Shown here piece by piece: positions 1 to 8,605 of a stretch of 64,000 nt of DNA. The notes below the pieces were generated by a model, which saw only the letters and a list, made by a program, of their open reading frames with translations, had not been told where the DNA came from and searched no databases. The stretch lies in NCBI RefSeq assembly GCF_900129385.1, contig NZ_FQVO01000004.1, positions 62,001 through 126,000 on the forward strand, read 5' to 3'. Source of the stretch: Chryseobacterium takakiae. Lineage in GTDB: Bacteria > Bacteroidota > Bacteroidia > Flavobacteriales > Weeksellaceae. Each line of letters begins with the position of its first letter. Position 1 is the stretch's first letter. Position numbers and translations under genes: made by a program.

Positions 1-209
1 TTCATTTTAGGTGTTTGAAAACTTTTTCCGTCAAATTCGACTTTTTGGGGAAATACTAAACACCCAACCCTCCTTTTTGTTTGTAGATCGCCCTGCTGAT
101 AATGGTTTGCAAGGGTTTCCATCCCGTCAAGTGCATTTCTATTTTTGTTCTAATGTCAAGTTCCTTGCTATCCGAAACCATTTGCTGAAGTTCCTGTTCC
201 AATTGTTCA
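1..209 (-). pseudogene. Unassigned reading-frame remnant, possibly the C-terminus of a site-specific recombinase
   Basis: On the minus strand an open frame runs from about 209 (reading FEQLEQELQQMVSDSKEL) and is broken by a stop near 71. Reading then resumes in another frame as FPQKVEFDGKSFQTPKM. That tail resembles the FPEK-x-FDG-x-x-FRT end of Bacteroidetes serine recombinases, but the segment before it does not, so the identity is a guess. The frame stops abruptly where the plus-strand ABC transporter remnant begins (about 210), which suggests an old recombination junction. No start codon or complete domain is visible. Confidence 0.25.
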
Positions 210-644
210 AATATCGCAGTTGGTGAAGATTATGTAGATAAATCAAAACTTAGAAAAGCTGTAGAAATTGCCAATATCAAGAGTTTATTGAAGATTACCT
301 TTAAGCTATAATACAAAAATAGGAAACGAGGGAGTCGGTGTAAGTGGTGGACAAAAACAAAGACTGTTCATCGCAAGAGCTGTTTATAAATCCCCAGAAT
401 ATATTTTCTTTGATGAAGCAACTTCTGCTTTAGATGCAAATAATGAAAAGGTAATTATGGAAAATCTTGAACAGTTTTCCAGAGGAAAGACAGCCATTGT
501 AATTGCTCACAGATTATCAACTGTAAAACATGCCGATAAAATTATTGTTCTTGATAAAGGGAAAGTTGTGGATGAAGGAAATGAATTGGTAGCTTTAAGG
601 AGAATATTACAGACTCGTTAAAATCAACTGGATTAGGCAATTAA
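210..644 (+). pseudogene. C-terminal remnant of a peptide-exporting ABC transporter ATPase
   Basis: Reading from NIAVGEDYVDKSKL gives the distal half of an ABC nucleotide-binding domain: signature GVSGGQKQR, Walker B with YIFFDEATSALD, the H-loop IAHRLST and a C-terminal DKGKVVDEGN segment. Frameshifts are evident near 290-297 and again after about 595, where several single-base losses spoil the expected end. The Walker A, membrane domain and any peptidase domain are missing. The likely parent is the peptidase-containing bacteriocin exporter family, which fits the GG-leader peptide just downstream. It cannot make a working exporter. Confidence 0.8.
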
Positions 645-681
645 ATGTGAAAAATAATTCATCAATGTCAGAATTACTTTT

Positions 682-689
682 TATATTTG
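682..689 (+). promoter_or_regulatory. Bacteroidetes -7 box upstream of the GG-leader peptide
   Basis: TATATTTG matches the TAnnTTTG -7 consensus and lies about 70 nt before the start of the bacteriocin-like gene. I did not see a good TTG -33 element at the expected distance, so support is moderate. Confidence 0.4.
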
Positions 690-757
690 AATCTAATTAA
701 AAGCGTTATCCGAAAAGCTATAAGAGAGTAGGAAAAAACCAAAAAAAAATAATTTTT

Positions 758-937
758 ATGAAAAATTTAAAAAAACTATCAAGACAGAATTTAAGAACAA
801 TTAAAGGGGGAGCTATGTGTCTTGGTTGTGGGTGTGCTACAAATGGTGCTACAGGTTTATGGAATGGCGCTTGTGTAGTATGTGAAAATAATATTGTTGT
901 ATTATGCCCAATTCAGCCATGCGAGCTCTGCGGGTAG
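758..937 (+). CDS. Bacteriocin-like double-glycine leader peptide, 59 residues
   Basis: A short gene encoding a basic leader (MKNLKKLSRQNLRTIKGG) followed by a cysteine-rich core of about 41 residues beginning AMCLGCGCATNG. The core has eight cysteines, several as CxC or CxxC. The K-x-L-x-R-x-x-L-x-x-I-x-GG pattern is typical of the Chryseobacterium/Flavobacteriia bacteriocin-like precursor family, which is cleaved after GG by peptidase-containing ABC exporters. The only ABC transporter nearby (210-644) is a wreck, so export would need a transporter elsewhere. The frame has its own promoter-like box upstream and a terminator downstream. Its biological activity is unknown. Confidence 0.8.
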   Translation: MKNLKKLSRQNLRTIKGGAMCLGCGCATNGATGLWNGACVVCENNIVVLCPIQPCELCG

Positions 938-960
938 TAAAACAATTATTTAGGGTAAGA

Positions 961-986
961 GGGTAATCTTTTTTGATTACCCTTCT
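961..986 (+). terminator. Hairpin terminator after the GG-leader peptide
   Basis: A perfect 8-bp stem GGGTAATC / GATTACCC with a T6 loop sits 23 nt after the peptide stop codon and is followed by a short T-containing tract. Confidence 0.65.
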
Positions 987-989
987 GAA

Positions 990-1321
990 CACTTATTGCT
1001 TCAATTGATCAACAGAATAAGATCATTAACATCAGTATAATTGCACAATAACTGTATTTAATAATCTGGTGTGACAAGCTAAATTCGTATATATTTGCTA
1101 GAATAAAACATTGCAGATGTGTATCCGGTTTACCAAATTAGCAACCACTTAAAGAATCGGACAGAATCCGCTGAGAAAGTCGGCACATATTACGGACCGG
1201 CAGCACTTAAGTCTGCGACTTTTTTTGTTTCCAGCTCCTTATCTGGTTCATAAAACGCCACGAGGAGAATCCTGTTCTCGCTCTGCCGTAAGTCCGTTTA
1301 CAGGTATATAATCTGATAAAG
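990..1321. other. Intergenic region without an intact gene
   Basis: No complete gene is seen. On the minus strand about 1210-1300 reads NRILLVAFYEPDKELETKK before stopping, which looks like the tail of a decayed protein I could not identify. A small hairpin AAGTC-TGC-GACTT followed by T6 lies at 1209-1226. Confidence 0.4.
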
Positions 1322-2440
1322 CTAATATCTGACAACTTGCTCAGTCCACGTAGGACCGCTGATATAGAACATACCATTTTCGTACTTGACGGGTTCGATA
1401 CCCATTTGCGGACCCAGTTCCCAAGCTTCGAAGGTTTGACTGTAAGGATATGGTCGTTTTTCGTACATAAAGTAATGACAGGAATTCCATAGATTTCCGT
1501 CCGGACCGATGAATAATGCATTGTGTCCCGTTTCCTGATAAGGATCTTCGGTATCGGTAAACTGCAGATTTTCATAGCCTCCATCTTTTGCCATTTGTTG
1601 TCTATAACCTTTCTTCCGGGTTCCAAAAATAGGTTCCGGAGAAGCGAGTTCCCAAGGTCCCAGAGGATTTTTTGATTTCAGCAAAGCCACTTCATACCCT
1701 CTTGTCCATGTAGAGAAGAACATAAAATAGGTTCCTTCTTTTTTAATGACGAAAGGACCTTCTATTCCCCCAACCATCCATTCCGGCCAGCCTGGCTGTT
1801 TTTTATCTAGGAATTTTTGAATAGGCGTGGTTAATTTTCCTGTTTTTAAATCAATTTTAGCCTGAAACAGTCCATTTCCGCTGCAATAGAGATAGACCTG
1901 TCCGTCCTCATCCTCGAACAAAGTGGCATCATTATTATATTGTGGAGTAAGCGGACCATTAAGCACTTTGTACGGGCCTGTCACTTTATCAGCCGAAAAT
2001 AGCCAAATGCTGTGTGTCGCCATTCCTTTAGGATCTTCTTTCGTAACCTGCCCGCTATTTACGGTCATATAGAATTTTCCTTTTATTTTATGAATTTCGG
2101 GAGCCCAGAATCTTCCGTTATAAGGTGTGTTTGGAGGAAGCTTCTTTGCATCAATTAAAAAAGAATGCTGTTTCCAATTTACCATATCTTTTGAAACCAA
2201 CATCCTGACTCCGGGATTTTTGCCTTCCCAGACAGGATTGGAAGTTCCCACACAATACCAGGTATCGCCTTCCTTAATAATAAAATGATCTCGCATTGAA
2301 ATGGCGGAATCTCTTGTAATGGGGTTGGTATAGCGGAATTCTTTTGTAGTAGTATTCTTTTGCTTGTCAGCTTGCGCAAAATTAAAATTTGCAGCAAAAA
2401 TAAAAAACAATACTATAAGATTATTTTTAAGTGTTTTCAT
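1322..2440 (-). CDS. Glycoside hydrolase family 43 protein, secreted
   Basis: 372 residues with a signal peptide (about residues 1-22, ending FNFAQA). The five-bladed beta-propeller pattern of GH43 is visible. D51 in MRDHFIIKEG, D171 in NNDATLFEDEDG and E227 in GGIEGPFVIKKEG fit the catalytic base, pKa modulator and acid of the family. Known members are xylosidases, arabinofuranosidases and related debranching enzymes; the exact specificity cannot be read here. The gene starts 3 nt after the GH115 stop codon, so both are probably made from one mRNA and act together on substituted xylan in the periplasm or outside the cell. Confidence 0.85.
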   Translation of the reverse strand: MKTLKNNLIVLFFIFAANFNFAQADKQKNTTTKEFRYTNPITRDSAISMRDHFIIKEGDTWYCVGTSNPVWEGKNPGVRMLVSKDMVNWKQHSFLIDAKKLPPNTPYNGRFWAPEIHKIKGKFYMTVNSGQVTKEDPKGMATHSIWLFSADKVTGPYKVLNGPLTPQYNNDATLFEDEDGQVYLYCSGNGLFQAKIDLKTGKLTTPIQKFLDKKQPGWPEWMVGGIEGPFVIKKEGTYFMFFSTWTRGYEVALLKSKNPLGPWELASPEPIFGTRKKGYRQQMAKDGGYENLQFTDTEDPYQETGHNALFIGPDGNLWNSCHYFMYEKRPYPYSQTFEAWELGPQMGIEPVKYENGMFYISGPTWTEQVVRY

Positions 2441-2443
2441 AAT

Positions 2444-4999
2444 TTACCTTTTATATGGACTTTCATTCATTTTTAAGTATGTTTCTTCATAGCCTCCGTT
2501 GTCTACGATGATTTTGTGTAGTACAATTCCAGGGTCAAGAGGTTCTATCGTTAAAGAATAATTACCATTTAGATTTGCCGGAACAGTGAATTCTTCAACT
2601 TTCTCGACAATTCTTGCTGCTGCCGCAGGATACATTTTGGTGTAATTATTTGCCCAGGTCAAATCCTGATTAAGGCCGATGGTTTTTGAGTTATTTTTAT
2701 CAAGATAAGCCTTTACACGGTGTCCGCCTTTTTTAAACGGAAGCGTGGAATCAAAAATGAAATGAATTTTCACCTCAGGAGATTTATTTTTCAGATTAAA
2801 TTGATAGGTTATCGCTGAACCAGTGGTTTTTTCCGTATAAGGCATCAATGCAATCCCAGAAAGTATCCTCCCTAAGTCAGGAATTACGGTCCATTTTGTA
2901 TCTGCTGAAGTTTTAACCTCAAAGAAATGTTCTGCTTCCATTGCAACAACCCCATTCTTTTCTTCAAAAATATAACCACCTGTATTGGCTTCTTCTTTTG
3001 TGATTCTGTAAACGGCTGGTTTTATATTTCCTTCTTTCGGTTCGTCCCAGGATTTGTAGCCGATGTGGGTCTGGTCCATCATATGGTTCCATTTTCCATT
3101 GGAAATATTGAGGTTGTAATTTTTGGTATATGATGCGTCTCTCGCAAAACATTCATCGGCATAATCTGCCCACTCATTCGCTTTCAGGTCTTTTTCGTCT
3201 GCCAGTTTATGATTCATTGCAACGGCGTAATACATATCGTAAAGATTTGCCATCGCACGAACGGGATGCAAAACAATCTGTTTGTAGGTATCTTTGTAAG
3301 CCTCATCTAAATTGATGAATTGTCTCAAAGCTCTTGTTTCCAAAGCTAAATATGAATCCCTTACCTGCAAAAATTCACCGCTTTGAAGATTGTAGGTTTT
3401 ATCATTCAGCATTTCTGCCGAAACTCTTGAATTGTATTTACAGTAAAGATTAATGATTTCTGCAATTTCTTTCGAATTGGCCTTTCCAAAATGTTCTTCT
3501 GCAAATTTCGCTGAATAATTTTTGAGATTATCCTGTGTGAAAGAAGTCGGATTCCAAGCCATATTCAGGAAGAAATCCATTGGATATTCGTTGGGTTTTA
3601 AATCTCCGACATTCAGAATCCAGATTTTATCAACGCCGTAACTGTACGTCAACTGCAACTGTTCCCACATATGCGGAATCTGCGTCATATTCAGCCATTG
3701 ATAGGCTCTCGGAGCACCGTGCAAATCGACGTGATAGTACATTCCGTAACCGCCCGGATGCTTTTTGGAATTTAGTTCGGGAAGTCGTCGCACATTTCCC
3801 CAATTATCATCGCAAAGCAAAATAATGACATCGTCCGGAACTTTCATTCCCTGGTCGTAATATTCCAAAACTTCACTGTACAAAGCCCAAAGCTGAGGAG
3901 TTTTCTTTGCAGGTTTTCCTGTTACTTTTTCAATGACTTTTCTTTGGTCATTCATAATCTGCTCCAACTGTTTAAAATTGGCTTCAGCACTTCCCAAATC
4001 GCTCATCGGTTCGTCGCCGTCACCGCGCATTCCCATTGTTACGAGATTGTCATACTTTTTATTACGACGGAATCCGTCTTCCCAGAACTTCAGAAGCGCA
4101 TCTTTGTTCGTATGATAATTCCATTCTCCGTTTCCGTATTCTTTGCGGTGATTTCCCCATTCTTTTTGAGCGCGCATCATCGGTTCGTGGTGTGAAGTTC
4201 CCATTACAATTCCATATTCATCGGCAATTTTTGGATTGAGCGGGTCGTCTTCGTTAAAAGCCTTTCCCCACATCGCAGGCCAAAGATAATTGGCTCTGAG
4301 ACGCAGCAGAAGTTCAAACATATTCGCATACATTTTGCTATTAATACCTCCGAATTTCGTTCTTGCCCAGGTTCCGAAAGCAGGTTCCTCATCATTAATG
4401 AAAATGCCGCGGTATTTCACTTTTGGCTCGCCCGAAGCAAAATATCCCGGAATGACATACGCGGAAGAACGTTTCTGAACAGGAACATCATTCCACCAAT
4501 GCCAAGGCGAAACACCAAGCTGTTTTGAGATTTCGTAAATTCCGTAAATGGTTCCCCGTCTGTCACTTCCTGCGATGACGAGTTGCTTTTTAGAATTTGA
4601 ATTATCTATAGTTGTTATGACAAAACTTTCCCATTTTCCTTTCAAATCTTTAGCATGGATTTTCTTTGAGGAAATCAGTTGATCAATCTGCTTATTGGCT
4701 CCAACCGTTCCGATAATGATTTCAAATTCTGCGGAAGTTTCTGTCGTTGCTAAATTGGGTAGCTTTCCAGTCACTTTCTGAATGTCGGTCTGTAAATCTT
4801 TTGCAGCACGAATGACGGCAATATTTTCTGATGGGTCATAAAGTAAATCGGCAACTTTTCCCTCTTTTGAAACAATAGGAAAACCTTTATCATCTGAAGT
4901 GATATTTTCTGTGATCCCTGAAGTTTGCTGAGCAGCAATCAAATTAGTGTGCAATAGATAGAATAGACAGGCAAGTATCAACTGATAAATTCTGAACAT
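2444..4999 (-). CDS. Glycoside hydrolase family 115 (xylan alpha-1,2-glucuronidase type)
   Basis: About 851 residues from the chosen start at 4999, which begins MFRIYQLILACLFYLL and gives a clean signal peptide; an upstream in-frame ATG at 5047 would bury that signal. Hallmarks of GH115 include LLLRLRANYLWPAMWG and GTSHHEPMMRAQKEW, plus a C-terminal beta-sandwich module (from about residue 700). GH115 enzymes remove 4-O-methylglucuronic acid from xylan. The partner GH43 lies 3 nt downstream. No SusC/SusD pair or sugar regulator is visible, so this is a minimal hemicellulose debranching operon rather than a full polysaccharide utilisation locus. Confidence 0.9.
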   Translation of the reverse strand: MFRIYQLILACLFYLLHTNLIAAQQTSGITENITSDDKGFPIVSKEGKVADLLYDPSENIAVIRAAKDLQTDIQKVTGKLPNLATTETSAEFEIIIGTVGANKQIDQLISSKKIHAKDLKGKWESFVITTIDNSNSKKQLVIAGSDRRGTIYGIYEISKQLGVSPWHWWNDVPVQKRSSAYVIPGYFASGEPKVKYRGIFINDEEPAFGTWARTKFGGINSKMYANMFELLLRLRANYLWPAMWGKAFNEDDPLNPKIADEYGIVMGTSHHEPMMRAQKEWGNHRKEYGNGEWNYHTNKDALLKFWEDGFRRNKKYDNLVTMGMRGDGDEPMSDLGSAEANFKQLEQIMNDQRKVIEKVTGKPAKKTPQLWALYSEVLEYYDQGMKVPDDVIILLCDDNWGNVRRLPELNSKKHPGGYGMYYHVDLHGAPRAYQWLNMTQIPHMWEQLQLTYSYGVDKIWILNVGDLKPNEYPMDFFLNMAWNPTSFTQDNLKNYSAKFAEEHFGKANSKEIAEIINLYCKYNSRVSAEMLNDKTYNLQSGEFLQVRDSYLALETRALRQFINLDEAYKDTYKQIVLHPVRAMANLYDMYYAVAMNHKLADEKDLKANEWADYADECFARDASYTKNYNLNISNGKWNHMMDQTHIGYKSWDEPKEGNIKPAVYRITKEEANTGGYIFEEKNGVVAMEAEHFFEVKTSADTKWTVIPDLGRILSGIALMPYTEKTTGSAITYQFNLKNKSPEVKIHFIFDSTLPFKKGGHRVKAYLDKNNSKTIGLNQDLTWANNYTKMYPAAAARIVEKVEEFTVPANLNGNYSLTIEPLDPGIVLHKIIVDNGGYEETYLKMNESPYKR

Positions 5000-5263
5000 T
5001 ATTATTTGTTTTAATTTTTTAGCTCTGACATGATTTAGCCTTAGCAAGATTCACAATTAATTATGATTGAGCAGCTGACTTAATCACAGTTCTTTAATTT
5101 CATAAAAGTAGTGTTTTTTTATTTGTATTTTTTACACTTATTAAATTTTTTATCTCTTTGCTCTTAATGAGGTATCTTTCAATGAATAACGTGAGCACTT
5201 ACACTAGTTCGAATACTTCGCTCTTCTTCCAGTTTCTTAAATCCTTTTTTTTGTTGAAAAAGT

Positions 5264-5661
5264 TTAACATTTTCTGCTGCTCTGAAATTCGACGGACGAA
5301 ACAGAGATAATGCAAATCACTAGGAAAGTGATCAGAGGATTGAGCAGGGAAACTGCGATCCACATGTTTCGAAGGGTTTTTGAAAAGACGCCCCCCTCTT
5401 CTGTTCCTCCACAAAATTGGATGAACTCTCAAATCCGGAAATTCCAAGCATAGCTGCTGAAAAACCGAAAAATATCGCGGTTATAATACTTCCGCGCTTT
5501 GCAGGCAGATGAAATTTATCAATAAGAACGGAGAGACCGTTATTGCTATAAACATACGAGATAATGAGCGGCAACATGATGGCCAGGTGGAATACGAAGA
5601 TGACCAGGGCGACTATGCGCTTTCTGAAATACCATGTATGGTCAGACCAAAAAATACTTTA
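5264..5661 (-). pseudogene. Amino-acid permease (APC family) remnant
   Basis: The minus strand reads SDHTWYFRKRIVALVIFVF, then a stretch containing KFHLPAKRGSIITAIFFGFS and SGFESSSNFVEEQKRG, typical of APC-superfamily permeases. A frameshift in the C-run at about 5389-5398 breaks it. The next frame continues as FSKTLRNMWIAVSLLNPLI and stops at 5264. There is a stop just upstream of the fragment and no start, so only a middle piece of the transporter remains. It is not expected to be functional. Confidence 0.75.
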
Positions 5662-5801
5662 TAATAATAGAAATTTTATTTCTTAGTCGCAATCGGTCAG
5701 AAGTTTATTCTGATAAACAATGAACTTTACGACATTTGGTATATTTAAAATCTGTTCCTAAAAAATAGAATCATTAAATTTACTGGATTAAGAAGTAAAC
5801 C

Positions 5802-7130
5802 ATGCAAGAAGAAAATATCAAAAAACCAATTGACAAACTCGTGCAGCCGATGCAGCGTTTTATCCAGCAGGAAAAATCAGGAGGTCTTTTGTTAGGGATC
5901 AGTGTGATTATCGCATTGATTCTTGCCAATACGCCGCTCTCCCACGCTTATCATGAGTTTCTGGGACAGTCTTTCGGTTTCATATGGAACGATCAGACCT
6001 ACTTTGAATATGATATCCATCACTGGATCAACGACGGACTGATGTCCATATTTTTCTTCGTAGTAGGGCTGGAGCTGAAGCGGGAAATTATTGGAGGAGA
6101 ATTATCCAATCCAAGAAAAGCACTTTTGCCAATCATTGCCGCTGTTGGCGGTATGGTCATGCCTGCTTTGATATATCTTCTTTTTAATCCCGGCGGTGAG
6201 CCCCATAAAGGCTGGGGCATTCCGATGGCCACCGATATTGCATTTGCGCTGGGTGTCCTATATCTTCTTGGCAGCCGTATTCCGCTTGCACTTAAGGTTT
6301 TCCTTACTGCCCTGGCTATTGTTGACGATTTGGGAGCAGTACTGGTGATCGCATTTTTTTACACCTCCGACATCAGCATCATTCATATCGCAATCGGCCT
6401 GGTAATTCTGGTTGTCATGTACCTGGGAAATCGTTCAGGAATCCGTTCCATTATTTTCTATGCGCTGCTTGGTATATGCGGTGTATGGACGATGTTCCTG
6501 CTGTCAGGAGTTCATGCCACAATTGCTGCTGTTCTCGCTGCTTTTACTATTCCGGCAGATGTAAAGATCAAAGAGAATGTCTTTATCTCTAAAATTAATG
6601 TTTATCTAGACCGGTTCAGAAATATCGATCCCAGTGAAGATACCCCTACGCTCACCAATGAGCAGCTTCATGAACTGGAAAAGATGAATGAAGCGACACT
6701 TGAAGCAACGCCTCCATTACAGCGCCTTGAGCATGCCATGCATCCCGCGGTATCTTTTTTGATCATCCCTATCTTCGCCATCGCGAACGCCGGTGTATCA
6801 CTCAACATTGATATAGACAGCCTTTTTAACAACAATATCGCAATTGGCACAGCACTGGGGCTCATTCTCGGAAAAGTGTTGGGTGTTGTCGGCTTTAGCT
6901 ACGTTTTTATTAAACTTAAAATTACCAGCGTACCGGAAGGCATGACCTTCAAAAACCTGCTTGGACTTGGTTTTTTAGCATCCATAGGTTTTACCATGTC
7001 GCTTTTTATCACTTCCCTTGCTTTTACTCATGAGGAATATCAGACGCAGGCTAAAATCGGAATTTTTGCAGCGTCCCTGATCGGCGGTATCATTGGTTAT
7101 TTGATTTTAAAGAAAGAGGCAAAGATATAG
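5802..7130 (+). CDS. nhaA: Na+/H+ antiporter NhaA
   Basis: 442 residues with about 11-12 membrane helices. The signature TALAIVDDLGAV carries D175 and D176, the counterparts of the paired aspartates that bind Na+/H+ in E. coli NhaA, and ATDIAFALG holds the upstream conserved aspartate. It exchanges internal Na+ (or Li+) for protons and supports growth at high salt or alkaline pH. A hydrophilic insert at about 270-315, rich in charged residues, makes it longer than the 388-residue E. coli protein; this is common in Bacteroidetes. The DUF389 gene follows after 50 nt in the same direction. Confidence 0.95.
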   Translation: MQEENIKKPIDKLVQPMQRFIQQEKSGGLLLGISVIIALILANTPLSHAYHEFLGQSFGFIWNDQTYFEYDIHHWINDGLMSIFFFVVGLELKREIIGGELSNPRKALLPIIAAVGGMVMPALIYLLFNPGGEPHKGWGIPMATDIAFALGVLYLLGSRIPLALKVFLTALAIVDDLGAVLVIAFFYTSDISIIHIAIGLVILVVMYLGNRSGIRSIIFYALLGICGVWTMFLLSGVHATIAAVLAAFTIPADVKIKENVFISKINVYLDRFRNIDPSEDTPTLTNEQLHELEKMNEATLEATPPLQRLEHAMHPAVSFLIIPIFAIANAGVSLNIDIDSLFNNNIAIGTALGLILGKVLGVVGFSYVFIKLKITSVPEGMTFKNLLGLGFLASIGFTMSLFITSLAFTHEEYQTQAKIGIFAASLIGGIIGYLILKKEAKI

Positions 7131-7180
7131 GGTTAACCTATTCACTGTTGCATTTAATCCTAAATAGAAATATAGCCCAA

Positions 7181-8470
7181 ATGATCAATAATATTTTCAA
7201 TTTTATCAACCTGCATAATGGTGAGGAGCAAAAGGATAAAGTATTAGCTAATGTTACAGCTAATATATCTTTCAGGGGATCCAATCTCTGGATATTAGCG
7301 TGTGCGATCATTATTGCTTCCATCGGTCTCAACGTCAACTCCACAGCAGTGATTATCGGTGCGATGTTGATTTCGCCGCTGATGGGGCCAATAGTTGGTG
7401 CCGGATTTGCCCTTGGGACGTATAATTTTTCATTGCTTAAAAAGTCTTTCAAGAATCTTCTGATTGCCACATTTGTCAGTCTGACCGTTTCAGCCATCTA
7501 TTTCTATGTAAGCCCATTCAAGGATGTTCAGTCTGAGCTTTTAGCAAGGACAGCACCTAACATCTATGATGTATTGATCGCTTTCTTCGGAGGATTAGTC
7601 GGGGTCATTGCCATCACACGGGTAGAAAAAGGAAATCCCATTCCGGGGGTTGCCATTGCGACCGCTTTGATGCCGCCTCTATGTACAGCAGGTTTTGGAT
7701 TGGCAACTTTTAATTTTTCATACTTTTTCGGCGCTTTTTATCTTTATACAATTAACTGCTTCTTTATCTGTATTGCAACGTTTTTTGTTGTAAAATTTCT
7801 TCAATATCCGTCCTCTATCATCGACAACAAGTATGAGAAAAGGATCAGGTATGGAATCACTATACTTATCATCGTCATGATCGTGCCGAGCTTTTACCTG
7901 GCGTATAACCTTTACAATGAAAAAAAGTTTACAAAAACGGCTGAGCAGTTTGTCCAGAAGGAATTTGAAAATAACGGCTATACAGTCATTTACAAAAAGA
8001 TAAACTACAATTCCAACCCAAGAACGATTGATCTGGCTTTTCTCAACAAAAAGTTTACAGACAAGGAAATTAATTCCTTTAATAAAATGCTTGCAGACAA
8101 CGGCCTTGCCGGTACACGCCTGACCATCCGTCAGAACGATACCGATATCAAATCAGAAATCCTAAGCGAGATCAATAAGTTTGACAGCAATATCTCCGAG
8201 AAAGATATTACCATTTCTAAGCTCCGGCAGGAGCTGGACACTTACAGAACATCCGACTCAACACTTCTAAAGGAAATAGAGATCCTATATCCGAAGATCA
8301 ATAATGTTTCGTATGGAAAGATTGAAAAATTTCCCCAAACCGACAGTGCGCAACTTATGTTTACCTTATTGTATTCGGGTGATGGGATCGATCAGGATCA
8401 GCTTGCAAGATGGCTTCAAAAAAGAATTAATGAAAAAAACATCAGTATAATAAAAACGGATGTAAAATAG
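7181..8470 (+). CDS. DUF389 family membrane protein
   Basis: 429 residues from the ATG at 7181; a TTG at 7148 in the same frame is a weaker start. The N-terminal half carries the DUF389 core with hydrophobic helices and the segments TAVIIGAMLISPLMGPIVG and IPGVAIATALMPPLCTAGFG. The C-terminal part (from about 250) is soluble and partly coiled-coil. The family has no established function; some members are annotated as hydrophobic proteins of the TIGR00341 type. It lies 50 nt behind nhaA and probably shares its transcript, which suggests but does not prove a role in ion homeostasis. Confidence 0.85.
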   Translation: MINNIFNFINLHNGEEQKDKVLANVTANISFRGSNLWILACAIIIASIGLNVNSTAVIIGAMLISPLMGPIVGAGFALGTYNFSLLKKSFKNLLIATFVSLTVSAIYFYVSPFKDVQSELLARTAPNIYDVLIAFFGGLVGVIAITRVEKGNPIPGVAIATALMPPLCTAGFGLATFNFSYFFGAFYLYTINCFFICIATFFVVKFLQYPSSIIDNKYEKRIRYGITILIIVMIVPSFYLAYNLYNEKKFTKTAEQFVQKEFENNGYTVIYKKINYNSNPRTIDLAFLNKKFTDKEINSFNKMLADNGLAGTRLTIRQNDTDIKSEILSEINKFDSNISEKDITISKLRQELDTYRTSDSTLLKEIEILYPKINNVSYGKIEKFPQTDSAQLMFTLLYSGDGIDQDQLARWLQKRINEKNISIIKTDVK

Positions 8471-8605
8471 ATTCATAACCTGAAGGCAATGTACAGGCTG
8501 TTATATTACTTCTTTTAGTTAGTGATCACAGAAGACTATCATTTATTCCTTTTTCATTAATGCCCGATATCGCCATGTTTCGCTTTCTCGAACCCTTTAT
8601 TAAAT

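Noticed and set aside
11..226. Plus-strand frame of 71 codons
   Set aside because: It crosses the junction between two remnants and has no recognisable protein features; the opposite strand gives a better reading.
1207..1626. Minus-strand frame of 139 codons overlapping the GH43 3' end
   Set aside because: It is out of frame with the clear GH43 coding sequence and has no family resemblance.
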